Source: Bolinopsis microptera
Taxonomy: Eukaryota; Ctenophora; Tentaculata; Lobata; Bolinopsidae
Direction of reading: 5' to 3'
Assembly (NCBI RefSeq): GCF_026151205.1
Contig: NC_087079.1
Location: 15,066,445-15,130,444 of the forward strand
Length of the DNA: 64,000 bases
Made by a program: the position numbers and the translations under genes. The notes beneath the pieces are model-generated. The model made no database searches, was not told where the DNA came from, and worked only from the letters and a program-made list of their open reading frames with translations. Below are positions 25,101 to 36,819 of this stretch, piece after piece (position 1 is the first letter of the stretch; each line of letters begins with the position of its first letter).

Positions 25101-28100
25101 CATATATCTTCCTTTTTTGTTCAACCTCCAAATAGAAAAACTTTAAATGTTCAGTTAAACTTAACCGGATAGAATGTTCAGTAGCAACTGTTAGTCCAAT
25201 AAAAGTGGTTTCTTCCCAACCATTCCAAACACAGCTCAACAGCTGATAATTATCTAGGAAACGGCTGGTGGAGCTGTAAGTGTATACATTATATACATTG
25301 TATACATTGCTTTACATGTACTTTACGTGTACTCTACGTGTGCTATAAGTGTACTTTACGTTTACTACCTGCATTATATACATTATATGCACTACCAGTT
25401 ACCACCTGCACTGTGTTCACGTCAGTATTACATGCATTGTGTACATTGTAAATAAATTATTTATTTATTATATTATATCTACTAGCTGCATCGTGTACAC
25501 TGTACATGTATTGTAGGTTAGTTCAATGCTTGGTCAAAATGTTGGAGTTTCAGAGAAAACTGCCTTTTAAGTTCATGAAAGTGTAAAGAATGATATTATC
25601 CCAAGATTAATGCTTATCTTCCTTTCTTAACGCTTGTAAAGGGTGCCATGAACCTACAGGCCACTAAAAATGATGTTATAAATAGTTATGTTATTCCAAT
25701 ACAGCAATATTATTAATATTATAATATATAATACAACAGATCACCTTTCGTTAACTGAGGGTACCTCCCAATATCCAATATCCATTCATTTATCTATTTT
25801 AATAAGCTGTACAGAATTTAACATAATCATTGTCTGATGTTTAAACAGATATGTTATACTACTGAAATGCAGTAAAATGGTGGAAGTTTGAACCCTGGTA
25901 AGTGCCTCTTTCTTGCTGTGTGAAAATAACACCAAACTACTTGGGTCCCCCCCCCCCCCCCCCCCCTAGTATCAAACATTTCCTCCTGCTTTTTCCGTCA
26001 AATGCAACCCATAATACTCTGTCAGGTAAACTTCATTTCCAGCTTCCCTCCATTTTCCAGCTTTCCAACAGTGACTTCCGAATGTCAACAGATCCTTATC
26101 TGTATTAAGATCTACCAGAAATCTAGACACGACACTAAACAAAGATGTGGTTTGATTAAATTGGGTATTAATGTAATGTATTGTACGGTATAACCCGACT
26201 AGACATTATCCCTAATGTTGTGTATAATATTATATACTTGAAATAAAACCATCTACATCTGTATTTACTATTTAGGCATATCAATTTACGATTAGTTATT
26301 CTTCTAAGTTTTATTGGAAAGCGCCGCTGGTAAGCCAGAAACTTTAATAACTTTAGCGACCTGAATAACCTAAAAACTACTGTATGTGGCCCAATCTTGA
26401 TGAAAGTAGGTTGCACGAGCTCATACCTTACCGCAAAATCCAATCAATCGTTTTCTGGTACGAGACATACCTTGAGCATATTAAAATATCCCAAAGCTGA
26501 AATTGTATATGGCATATACGCTTGGTTTGATTTAGAGTCGAGCTTAAATCGTTACTTTAGAATTAAGATGGAGAAATTACAGTAGCATGCACGAGGAAAT
26601 AACCTAATGTTACAGCAGGTTGCAGGGACACCTGCAAGATAGCCCATATAAGGCACAAAGAGTTTCTCTGTCTAATTACAGGTCATTTTAATCTATTATT
26701 AGGAGACGGGAGCACACGAAAATAGTAATGCTGGTAGTCAATAACTAAACTGTGGTTATTGTAAGAAGTATACAAAATATGGTACAGAATATCTGTCTTT
26801 GGTAAACTTTTTATTTTTGGATTTGTGAATGGAATGTGCTGTGCAGTATTAACTATTAATCTGAGTTGGTAATATGAGAATATTATGAGAAATCAACATT
26901 TTTTAGGGTACCCACTATGTTATTCCTTATTTATTCCTTGTTCACTGTACTGTCTTATGATCATTTAGACATCGTAACTGTCTGTAGATGTAAAAGATGT
27001 CAAAGTTTAGCTGAGGTATTGCGTCCTCAAACAATAGCGTAGGACTAGTAATAATTAGTAATAATTAGTAATAATTAGTGGAGGACTAGTAATAATTAGT
27101 AATAATTAGTGCAGGACTAGAAATAATTAGTGCAGGACTAGTAATAATTATAATAATTAGTAATAATTATTTATTCACGCTGCGAAATCCTCAGAAAAGA
27201 CGAATAACTATTCATTGGAACCCACAAATTACGAGACAGTTTCGTTCGGTAAATTCGCAATCGATTATTCATTAGTTGATAGACTATCGCTAACTCTATT
27301 TCTGTTAAATGATTACACATATTTTTATCAGATCTATCATTTCTGATTTTTATTTTATTCGATTGCTCCTTAGCAGGACACAGCAAGATTGGAGTACACT
27401 ACCGTTCTATCAGAAGCAAATATATGTGAGATTTGCATGAAATGGTAAAATTATTCAATAAGTAGATTCCACCGAACTCCAGAATAGTCTCTTCAATTGC
27501 CATAAATACCTTAATTACCATAATTTCCATAAATAATACCATGGTGATTTGAAAGATTTGTAATCCCTGGAAGCAGCTTGAATCTTGACTCCAGAATATC
27601 ATAAACTAGAAACCCGCCGTTAGTCGAAAGCTTTGTTCGAGGAAGTTTTAAGCATCAGTTATGTTTTAATTTCTCTTCATCATATAGCCCCAAAACAATA
27701 CTTTTTACCGCATCAAAAAGTTTCAATCACAACCAAAGTTATAAATATATATAGGTATATAGCGTCATGAGGGTAAATGTGAGCTAGTTGTGAAATTCTG
27801 ACGTAGCTTACAGCATAACACCGCGCGTTGAAATCCGCTGTAGTCGAAAATTTTATTAAATGACACTATAGGACGCTTTGTTCGAGGAAATTTTAAAAAT
27901 CAGTTATGTTTTAATTTCTCTTCATCATACAGCTCTGTTATACAGTAGACATAATGGAATTTATTTAACAATGGCGACAGCGTTGTTAGTATTCGGATTC
28001 CCAAAACGATACTTTTTACCGCATCAAAAAATACCAATCACAACCAAAGTTATGAATATAAGTCATAGCGTGAGCGTATATGTGAGCTAGTTTTGAAATT

Positions 28101-31100
28101 ATGACGTAGCATACAGCATAACAACGCGCGTAGTTAAGATGTTTTTGCTCGCGCACGTGCATTTTAACGTTGCTACGCAACAGCGCAGTAAACCTTTGCT
28201 AAAATAACGACATTATTCTAACGGTTATTTTACCTCACTTCCGACGTTAATTATAAAAAATCTAAAGCCTAAATCAAAATTCTAAGAATGCTATAGCCTA
28301 TTCCTATCCTTTTTCTACAACCCTGCTAAAAATGGCGAGGTTTCAACTCCATTTGCGAGCTGGGTTTGATTTCACCAGAGGGTCATTTTGAGGTCGATTT
28401 TCGGTGTTTTTTCTTCTATGTCCCCGTTGCCGGGGAAATTTCGTCAAGTTTAAATTATAATATAGATAATAAAGGCGGAATTTTCTTGTAATGATAATAG
28501 TAATCAATATTCATTGATACCACCTAGTATTTGCGGTTGATATTCGATTTCGTTAATAATAGACTATTATTCGACTGGAGAGTACTAAGGGGGATTAATG
28601 AATTATTAATCCTATTCTATTTGCGTGTAATATCATACAGGTGCACACCGCCAGGTTATTTATAGCAGGATGGAATAACTCAGTTCCGTAATAACTCAGT
28701 TCCGTAATAACTCAGTTCTATAATATTCACGGCAAATATATCCACTCCCCGTTTTTATTCCGTCAAGGATAAGTACATTTTCTTACGACTCCCAACTTTA
28801 TTATAAGTTCCTACCAAGCATGCCAGACAATATAGTCACGTGACATACCACGTGACTATGTGTATGTGACTAGGCTCATTTATATGACACATAATCAGCA
28901 ACCACTTCCTCACGAAGTTTAACGCAGTTGCCACTACCTGACTAGTGACTACCCAATATTAACTTAACTTTATTACGAGTAAAGAAGTTGCCATTATCAA
29001 AATTACGCTATCATAACTCATGTATAAGTTATATATCATTAGCTATAACTTATAAGTAAAGTTACTTTATTAGTAAATCAATTAATTAAGTAAAGTTACT
29101 TTATTATAAGTTACTTTATTATAAGTTACTTTATTATAAGTTACTTTATAAGTAAATTAACCTGACGAAAGTCGTAGAAATCTCCGGTCCAGGAGCACAG
29201 AGTACACTCCACTTTAATAGTCTTTATGTGTTTGGAGACAAAGCTGTTAGGGGTGAATACTTCTGTTACTGGGGCGGCTTTACACTGTGGACAACATGAT
29301 CTGAAATTATGGGGTCAGTTGGGTATTGGATCAAACATCAGGGACACTAGGTAGGGACACTGGGTAGGGACACTGGGTAGAGACACTGGGTAGGGACACT
29401 GGGTAGGGACACTGGGTAGGGACACTGGGTAGGGAGTTACAGGGACACTGGGTAGGGACACTGGGTAGGGACACTGGGTAGGGACACTGGGTAGGGACAC
29501 TGGGTAGGGACACTGGGTAGGGACACTGGGTAGGGACACTGGGTAGGGACACTGGGTAGGGAAACTGGGTAGAGACACTGGGTAGGGAAACTGGGTAGGG
29601 ACACTGGGTAGGGACACTGAGTAGAGACACTGGGTAGGGACACTGGGTAGGGAGTTACAGGGACACTGGGTAGGGAAACTGGGTAGGGACACTGGGTAGG
29701 GACACTGGGTAGGGACACTGGGTAGAGACACTGGGTAGGGACACTGGGTAGGGAAACTGGGTAGAGACACTGGGTAGGGAAACTGGGTAGAGACACTGGG
29801 TAGGGACACTGGGTAGGGACACTGGGTAGGGACACTGGGTAGAGACACTGGGTAGGGACACTGGGTAGGGAAACTGGGTAGGGACACTGGGTAGGGAGTT
29901 ACAGGGACACTGGGTAGGGACACTGGGTAGGGACACTGGGTAGGGACACTGGGTAGGGACACTGGGTAGGGACACTGGGTAGGGACACTGGGTAGGGACA
30001 CTGGGTAGGGACACTGGGTAGGGACACTGGGTAGGGAAACTGGGTAGAGACACTGGGTAGGGAAACTGGGTAGGGACACTGGGTAGGGACACTGAGTAGA
30101 GACACTGGGTAGGGACACTGGGTAGGGAGTTACAGGGACACTGGGTAGGGAAACTGGGTAGGGACACTGGGTAGGGAAACTGGGTAGAGACACTGGGTAG
30201 GGACACTGGGTAGGGACACTGGGTAGGGACACTGGGTAGGGACACTGGGTAGGGACACTGGGTAGGAATCTGGGTAGGGACACTGGGTAGGGACACTGGG
30301 TAGGGAGTTACAGGGACACTGGGTAGGGAAACTGGGTAGGGACACTGGGTAGGGACACTGGGTAGGGACACTGGGTAGAGACACTGGGTAGGGACACTGG
30401 GTAGGGAAACTGGGTAGAGACACTGGGTAGGGAAACTGGGTAGAGACACTGGGTAGGGACACTGGGTAGGGACACTGGGTAGGGACACTGGGTAGAGACA
30501 CTGGGTAGGGACACTGGGTAGGGAAACTGGGTAGGGACACTGGGTAGGGAGTTACAGGGACACTGGGTAGGGACACTGGGTAGGGACACTGGGTAGGGAC
30601 ACTGGGTAGGGACACTGGGTAGGGACACTGGGTAGGGACACTGGGTAGGGACACTGGGTAGGGACACTGGGTAGGGACACTGGGTAGGGAAACTGGGTAG
30701 AGACACTGGGTAGGGAAACTGGGTAGGGACACTGGGTAGGGACACTGAGTAGAGACACTGGGTAGGGACACTGGGTAGGGAGTTACAGGGACACTGGGTA
30801 GGGAAACTGGGTAGGGACACTGGGTAGGGAAACTGGGTAGAGACACTGGGTAGGGACACTGGGTAGGGACACTGGGTAGGGACACTGGGTAGGGACACTG
30901 GGTAGGGACACTGGGTAGGAATCTGGGTAGGGACACTGGGTAGGGACACTGGGTAGGAAAACTGGGTAGGAAAACTGGGTAGGGAAACTGGGTAGAGACA
31001 CTGGGTAGGGACACTGGGTAGGGAGTTACAGGGACACTGGGTAGGGAAACTGGGTAGGGACACTGGGTAGGGAAACTGGGTAGAGACACTGGGTAGGGAC

Positions 31101-34100
31101 ACTGTGTAGGGACACTGGGTAGGGACACTGGGTAGAGACACTGGGTAGAGAGTTACAGGGACACTGGGTAGGGAAACTGGGTAGGGACACTGGGTAGGGA
31201 AACTGGGTAGAGACACTGGGTAGGGACACTGGGTAGGGACACTGGGTAGGGACACTGGGTAGAGACACTGGGTAGGGACACTGGGTAGGGACACTGGGTA
31301 GGGACACTGGGTAGGGACACTGGTTAGGGACGAGGTCACTGGTTAGGGACACTAGGGACAGGGACACTGGGTAGGGACACGGATTATGATATATTCCGTA
31401 AAATTAGTAACGTCTCTGGACTGTTGCAAATTAATTTGTCGCTCATGCCGCGTTACTAGATTAATAAATAAGTTGTGTAGTGTGTACTGGATTTTATTTA
31501 TTGTGGTGGTATTGCCACCATCATGTTAGCTGAGATTTTGTTTGGTCATGACTCATGCTTCCCAGCTTCCTCGCTGTAGACTCTACACTGGATTGATCAA
31601 ATCCAGACAATTTGTGGTTTATAACCAGCCTCAGCCTGTTTTCTTGAGAATCTGGTGAATTGCGGTGGAGCACAGAGTACACTCCACTTATGGTGGAGAA
31701 TGGGAGGGAAATCTGGTCGGATAGCTGTCCTCTTCTAGCCGACTCACTGACACACTGACTCACTGACACACTGACTCACTGACACACTGACTCACTGACT
31801 CACTGACTCACTGACTCACTGACTCACTGACTCACTGACTCACTGACTCACTGACTCACTGACTCACTGACTCACTGACTCACTGACACAGCCACTCCGA
31901 AAAGAGGTGAACACGTGTTTCAGATGTTACTTCTTCAACTATTCAAACAAATAAATGAATTTTAATTGCTAGCCGAATTGGAAATAAATGTTTTCCTTAA
32001 AAAATGTTAGTTCGGCGATCAGCAGACAAGAGTTCAGTTCAGTTCGGTTAGGATAAATCTGAATACTATTGTCACGTGACAACGATTAAATTATCAGCAT
32101 CCAGCTCTGACAAGAATAAACGTCACGTGTCAAAACAAATACTGTTCACCACTCCACCAGAGTACACATCTATTGAACACTAACTCCCGGCACTCCGTTT
32201 CATGGTATGAACCAAAATTAAAGAATACATTTCCAACGGTATCGGCTATCTAATTCACCATTGTAACTGCGTTATGTATACATAATTTATTACACATTAG
32301 TGATTACTTTTATACATCTGTTATTACTAATTCATTATACAAGGTGGCCCAGAAGTAACTGCCCACACGCAACCCTTCAATAACTCACGTAATTCTTCTT
32401 AAAATTGCGCAGAAATTTCAGATATTATACAGATGTTATAGATATGGGTCAAACTTAGATTTCCTGAAAATTTCGTCAAATTTAATTAATTACAGTGGGT
32501 GTGGCACGCCAATCCCTCTTTATAACTATGTACATTACATGTGGAAATCGGGTTTTACTTTATTTTTTCCAGAAATAATAGGAAACCTCTTCGCTACCTA
32601 TTCCTTATTATTCCGTTTTATCATGTTGACAAGAAAGATCGGATTTCTCTCCGGTAGTTGATTCCGTTGATATTTGTGTATAAATAATAAATATTCGTGT
32701 GACGTGTACTCTGCAGATTTGTATTCTAGTTACATTAATTTTAAAGTTAACAATGCTCAACAGTTAGATGTTATATGGTTTTTTGCTTTTTTTAATGTAG
32801 TGTTTAAATCATTATACAATATACACTCTATTACATAAGATGATGTGAAAGTTAATTTTGTACTCAAATTCAGCTCAAAAAATGAATTGCGAAATCATAC
32901 GTACGTGATGTTTTAACAATAAACAAAAGTAACGATACTTGATATGACTAAACGGTATAAACATCGCAGATTGAGATATGCGACACCCACTGTAACGAAT
33001 ATTTCGTTCTTTTGATATCATACAGTAAGTTTGATTTAAACTGTCAATATAATATTTACCTTTACATATACAGGTAAATATTATATTGACGCACTATATT
33101 AAACTTACAATATGAGATCAAAAGCACTAAATGGTACTTAAAGTGACATGAGCAAAATCTGCCTTCCCGTTTTGGGATGGTTTTGAAAATTCATGTGATT
33201 TTCCTCTAAGATTTAAGTTTTAATGTTTTGCAGAAAATTGATTTTCTGATGATTTTCAGATATTATACAGATGTTATAGATATGGGTCAAACTTAGATTT
33301 CCTAAAAATTTCGTCAAATTTAATTAATTACAGTGGGTGTGGCACGCCAATCCCTCTTTATAACTATGTACATTACATGTGGAAATCGGGTTTTACTTTA
33401 TTTTTTCCAGAAATAATAGGAAACCTCTTCGCTACCTATTCCTTATTATTCCGTTTTATCATGTTGACAAGAAAGATCGGATTTCTCTCCGGTAGTTGAT
33501 TCCGTTGATATTTGTGTATAAATAATAAATATTCGTGTGACGTGTACTCTGCAGATTTGTATTCTAGTTACATTAATTTTAAAGTTAACAATGCTCAACA
33601 GTTAGATGTTATATGGTTTTTTGCTTTTTTTAATGTAGTGTTTAAATCATTATACAATATACACTCTATTACATAAGATGATGTGAAAGTTAATTTTGTA
33701 CTCAAATTCAGCTCAAAAAATGAATTGCGAAATCATACGTACGTGATGTTTTAACAATAAACAAAAGTAACGATACTTGATATGACTAAACGGTATAAAC
33801 ATCGCAGATTGAGATATGCGACACCCACTGTAACGAATATTTCGTTCTTTTGATATCATACAGTAAGTTTGATTTAAACTGTCAATATAATATTTACCTT
33901 TACATATACAGGTAAATATTATATTGACGCACTATATTAAACTTACAATATGAGATCAAAAGCACTAAATGGTACTTAAAGTGACATGAGCAAAATCTGC
34001 CTTCCCGTTTTGGGATGGTTTTGAAAATTCATGTGATTTTCGGTTTTCCCCTAAGATTTAAGTTTTGACGTTTTGCAGAAAATTGATTTTCTGATGATTT

Positions 34101-36696
34101 GAGTGTAAGGGATAGCAAAAATTGGGGTAATGAGTTTGTGGTCACCTTCTGGAGATGGTTAGCACGGGTGTACGACAAATTTAGTCGGGTGTATCAAAAT
34201 TTCACTTATTCCTCAAATATTTGAAGTACAGCTTATGAAATAGTACACCGAATGAGTTATAATTTTGTTACTTAACTTGACATATCCATCTTTAATGCCG
34301 CGCTCAAGTACTCAAGCACTCAAACAATTTAAAAACCTTAAGTCGACAATTTGAAGGTGCAAAAAGTGTCACTTTCCCAGGTGCTTTTTTTCCATATTGT
34401 GCGTGATTTTACAAAACCTTGGTGTTCTTGTATCCTAGCAACCAATTAAATGATTAAGTTTCACTGGGTAATCAATCTGTACAGTGTTCACCGATTATCT
34501 AAATAAAATCTAATTTTCAACAGACCAGTAATTTTCAGTGGTTAAAGTTTCCGTTTTCAAACACAGTTATATAAAAGATAATATATCATTTTCTCTTTCT
34601 TAAATTACAAAACATCATTATCAAAACGTGATCACTGATTCAATATTTTATGTTGAAATAATTGCACTCCTGACTGTCAGGAGTGCTGACAGTCTACCTA
34701 AAGCTCCCAGTCTGGGCAGCATGGTCTACACCACGTGACAACACCACGTGACAACAGCACAACAAGTGATCACGTGATAATAAGTAAGTCAGCAGCCTCG
34801 ACACTGCCAGTCAAACTAAATCACACTACTTACAGCTCTCTCCATATCTTGTATTACAACTTCAGTCTAACAAATTCTTAGTTCAAACCAGTTATCTGTT
34901 TGGTTTCCTGTTACTCCCCAAACACTTCCCTCTCAAACTTTCCTCTCAAGTTCTTCTTCTCAAGTTCTTCCTCTCAAGTTCTTCTTCAGCCATCCGATGT
35001 CAGGTCGTGGAGGACTAAACAGAGCATACGAGGATAGCACTCCCGTAAGACAGGGCTCCATGATGGAGTTAGCTCAGCTAGAGGGGCAGCTACACACCCA
35101 TATAAAGAAGGAGGTGGAGACTGCACTTCAGAGAGAGGTTGGTTTATTTGATATAGTCAGGTGTTGGTATTTATTTATATTTATGAGTCAAGTCGTGTAG
35201 TGGTGGTTAGCTGAGGAGAAAACTTCCCATATTTTCATACTACCTGAGTAGTTAGTATTCCTCTTTTCCTTGATAGATCGCACTGATCTCAAGAAGTCCT
35301 CACGAGGTTTGGTCGGTTTAAACTTTAATCTTCACAGAAAAGTATTGCAGGGTTGCAAAGCAGTAGTGAACGTTATGAACGACCAAAGCCGATCACGTGT
35401 AAGCTGTGAGCTGCTAAAGAAGAACAGGGCGGGCGAGGAGAAGTTTCTAGAATCAGGATGGTGTGATTCTGAACTGGAAGCTGAGCATAAGGTGTTTCGA
35501 GAAGCAGCCAAGTTTTACAACCTTGTGGACGATCAGGCGAGTGTTAGATTGTTCGGGAACAAATCCTACAGACATATTCCTCGCTGCTTCTTATCAGTAT
35601 TAAATTGGTGTAAATTAGGTTTTGTTTTGAATCAAGTAACAGCACACGACATTGTAATTACTCAGTAATTGCTAGTTGGGATTCAGGAACACCAGGTTTT
35701 TATCAACATTTTACATATTCGGCTCACCAAGTTGTTGCGAATATAAAACCGTGCGAACATAATACTGCAATGTATACTGCAATAATAATATTGCGAACTA
35801 ATGAAACTTGCAGGATGTTCTAAAGACAAGAACCTGGTGCACAGGTGTCCTAAACACCCTCCTCAGCAAGTATTTCAAGGAGAAACCACCTCTAGTGGCT
35901 GCTCTACAAAATGACCCTCAGAATCCCAATGTGGGATACTTTTGTGAGGTGTGCTATAAGATACATATTAAATGGTTTGATCAAACTTAAATGAGAATAT
36001 TTCTGTAATTTCAAACTTTTGATAAATAAATTAAAAATTACTTTGCTGGCCGTTGCTAGGTATCCAATTCTCCAATACCATAATTTGCAGTTTTTCCATG
36101 AAAGCCTGGCGAATGATTACGGGGAGGAAGACTTTCCGAGAGTCCGAGGTAACACCTTTAAAAGGAAGAAAGATGCTTCTCACGACGCAGCACTTCAAGC
36201 GCTCAAGACCTGGAAATACACAAATGCATTGGCAAGTTCCCATACAGAGGAAAGCTCGAGTGATCAGTCTAGTTCAGATTCTGAGGGAACTTCGAGCAGC
36301 AGCGAGTTTTAAGATTCATGCTGGTTGCTCCAGTATAATCAGTATAATGTTGACATGAATGAGATTGAGTTTGACTAAAGCACACTGTTTGAGTCTCCAA
36401 CTTCTTTTGTGTGTCTATTAAAGAATTATTTTAAGGTTTCTTCACTTCAAGGGCATAATATTTTGGGCATATTGTTTTGGGCTTAGTCTGATATAAGTTT
36501 TATTTTATATTTAATTCTGAATCCAAAAAGTGTATTCAACTGAAATAACAACAGCCTGAAAAACTTACACTGACGGAAGACAATCATTGCAGAGAAGAAT
36601 AGAACACTTGAAACAGGTCATGACCACCAGCTGGAGTTCTGAACACACCAGACATTCGTAATCAGTACTCTCTCCTAATGCTTCATAGTGTGTCAT
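19118..36696 (-). CDS. RING and TRAF-type zinc-finger protein, six exons
   Basis: Six minus-strand exons join in phase: 36569-36696, 29162-29300, 24272-24385, 21058-21105, 20534-20584 and 19118-19300, giving about 220 residues. Exon 1 starts at an ATG and encodes most of a RING-like finger (ECLVCSELQ, MTCFKC, LLCNDCLPS), which exon 2 completes (CCPQCKAAP). TRAF-type fingers follow: VECTLCSWTGDF with AHAEHC, VRCKHKDCSQKC with DHESGC, and VRCQFCDTTIQF with EHQSAC. The last exon adds CIYSDCSYEG with HYLTEH. No MATH domain is present, so it is not a classic TRAF; small RING/TRAF-zinc-finger E3 ligases such as the RNF114/RNF166 group are a possible comparison. The expected RING histidine is not obvious. 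The 17.6-kb span is mostly intron and carries a nested gene, a transposon and a minisatellite. Exon 5 has an alternative acceptor. There may be upstream 5' UTR exons. Confidence 0.75.
21783..21968. repeat. Fragment of a dispersed repeat shared with the 40.9-kb region
   Basis: The reverse complement of about 21871-21945 (GCTCAGCCTGTCATTTCGCC, ATCTCTATTATG, then GTTTATGAACATAATAGCC) matches about 40868-40980 in order, where a palindromic arm interrupts it. It directly abuts the TTAA-flanked element that starts at 21970. The open frame across this segment is taken as chance. Confidence 0.55.
21970..24216. mobile_element. TTAA-flanked (Kolobok-like) element with mirrored motif arrays
   Basis: TTAA at 21970-21973 and 24213-24216 flank terminal inverted repeats that begin GGTCATTGT and share GTTTGCTTTGCCCA-like sequence over about 28 bp with few mismatches. 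TTAA duplications occur in piggyBac and Kolobok; the purine start fits Kolobok rather than piggyBac. No transposase frame is visible, so it is non-autonomous. Inside, a motif close to TGCTCAACCnnTGTGGAGCA occurs six times forward (22282, 22426, 22620, 22764, 22940, 23096) and six times reversed (23242, 23392, 23542, 23716, 23869, 24023), about 145-195 bp apart. Spacers look unrelated to each other. Half-motifs lie near both ends (22121, 22154, 22170, 22326, 24146). The motif is itself bounded by the palindromic pair TGCTC/GAGCA. Confidence 0.75.
24386..29161. other. Intron 2 of the RING/TRAF-type gene
   Basis: No gene is recognised. It contains small tandem repeats: GTAACATAAA near 24392-24425, TTTACGTGTAC-like units near 25300-25370, a TAATAATTAGTGCAGGACTAG family at 27040-27165, CCGTAATAACTCAGTT at 28670-28720, and TTACTTTATTATAAG units at 29075-29155. 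A run of about 22 C residues sits near 25947-25968. A dispersed repeat lies at 27611-28470 (separate entry). Confidence 0.45.
27611..28470 (+). repeat. Dispersed repeat, one partial and one longer copy
   Basis: A partial copy (about 27611-27830) and a longer one (about 27836-28470) share GTCGAAA, GCTTTGTTCGAGGAA, TCAGTTATGTTTTAATTTCT, ACGATACTTTTTACCGCATC and TGACGTAGC in order. A third copy lies at 47390-47830. The right end of the full copy reads CTATGTCCCCGTTGCCGGG then TTTCGTCAAGTTTAAA. No coding sequence and no clear terminal repeats were found; it is an unclassified interspersed repeat. Confidence 0.65.
29329..31380. repeat. 13-bp minisatellite with higher-order structure
   Basis: About 150 units of GGGACACTGGGTA and one-base variants (GGGAAACTGGGTA, GAGACACTGGGTA). 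An irregular unit containing GGGAGTTACA interrupts the array at about 29434, 29652, 29896, 30127, 30305, 30550, 30781, 31023 and 31150. The spacing pattern of these markers repeats after about 653-654 bp (29652 to 30305, 29896 to 30550, 30127 to 30781), so part of the array was copied as a block. Because 13 is not a multiple of 3 and the unit lacks stops in most registers, all three minus-strand frames give long Pro/Ser/Val/Tyr repeats; these are not accepted as genes. It lies in intron 1 of the RING/TRAF-type gene. Confidence 0.93.
31666..31690. repeat. Stray copy of a piece of a TRAF-type exon
   Basis: The 23 bases GGAGCACAG...CACTCCACTT match exactly a stretch inside the exon at 29162-29300 (about 29192-29214), which encodes the KVECTLCS part of a zinc finger. 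Sequence on either side does not match. This looks like a remnant of a duplicated exon or a gene-conversion tract. Confidence 0.5.
31741..31890. repeat. ACTCACTG / ACACACTG tandem repeat
   Basis: About 18 tandem octamers. The first part alternates ACTCACTG with ACACACTG, and the rest is nearly pure ACTCACTG. A simple repeat in intron 1 of the RING/TRAF-type gene. Confidence 0.9.
31891..32418. other. Intron sequence between repeats
   Basis: No gene seen. It contains two GTCACGTG-type palindromes (near 32074 and 32121). GGTGGCCCAGAAGTAACTGCC near 32343 resembles the end of a mariner-type element, but no partner end was found. Confidence 0.35.
32419..34098 (+). repeat. 838-bp near-identical tandem duplication
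   Basis: Copy 1 (32419-33256) and copy 2 (33257 to about 34098) are almost identical. Visible differences are a few substitutions and an insertion near 34040 in copy 2 (TTTTCGGTTTTCCCC against TTTTCCT). Each copy contains an inverted repeat near its end: GTCAATATAATATTTACCT against AGGTAAATATTATATTGAC, close together, with outer arms GTAAGTTT and AAACTTAC. No coding frame was found. The low divergence suggests a recent event or an assembly duplication. Confidence 0.9.
34732..34776. promoter_or_regulatory. CACGTG cluster upstream of the nested dsRBD-like gene
   Basis: CACGTG occurs at 34732-34737, 34745-34750 and 34771-34776, about 220-265 bp before the ATG at 34997. Two of the copies sit in the same repeated context CACCACGTGACAACA. 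The position suits a promoter element for a bHLH-zip factor. This is inference from motif and place only. Confidence 0.4.
34997..36312 (+). CDS. Unrecognised protein with dsRBD-like C-terminus, nested gene
   Basis: A four-exon model on the + strand inside intron 1 of the minus-strand RING/TRAF-type gene: 34997-35137, 35294-35536, 35814-35948 and 36091-36312, about 246 residues, all junctions in phase 0. Exon 2 is the least certain: its acceptor could be earlier (near 35252), and its donor is either a GC site at 35536 or a GT site at 35596. The last two exons join as GYFCE|FFHESL. They are followed by FPRVRGNTFKRKKDASHDAALQALKTW, which resembles the end of a double-stranded-RNA-binding domain, where a basic KK precedes an Ala-rich helix. 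The C-terminus is Ser/Glu-rich and acidic. Codon use and phase make the gene credible, but the family is not recognised. Confidence 0.55.
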
Positions 36697-36819
36697 ACCT
36701 GAGTCATAATGAGCTTAATTGGATGCATTAAAATCACATTTACAAATCGAAAATAAAATTTCATCAATTATAGAAGAGATATCTGTTACTGCAATTAATG
36801 ATAGTTCGGCCAGTTGGTA

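Noticed and set aside
29315-31367. Several long minus-strand open frames encoding Pro/Ser/Val/Tyr/Gln repeats up to 343 residues
   Set aside because: They follow from a 13-bp minisatellite read in all three frames, there is no unique sequence, signal peptide or splice context, and the array lies in an intron.
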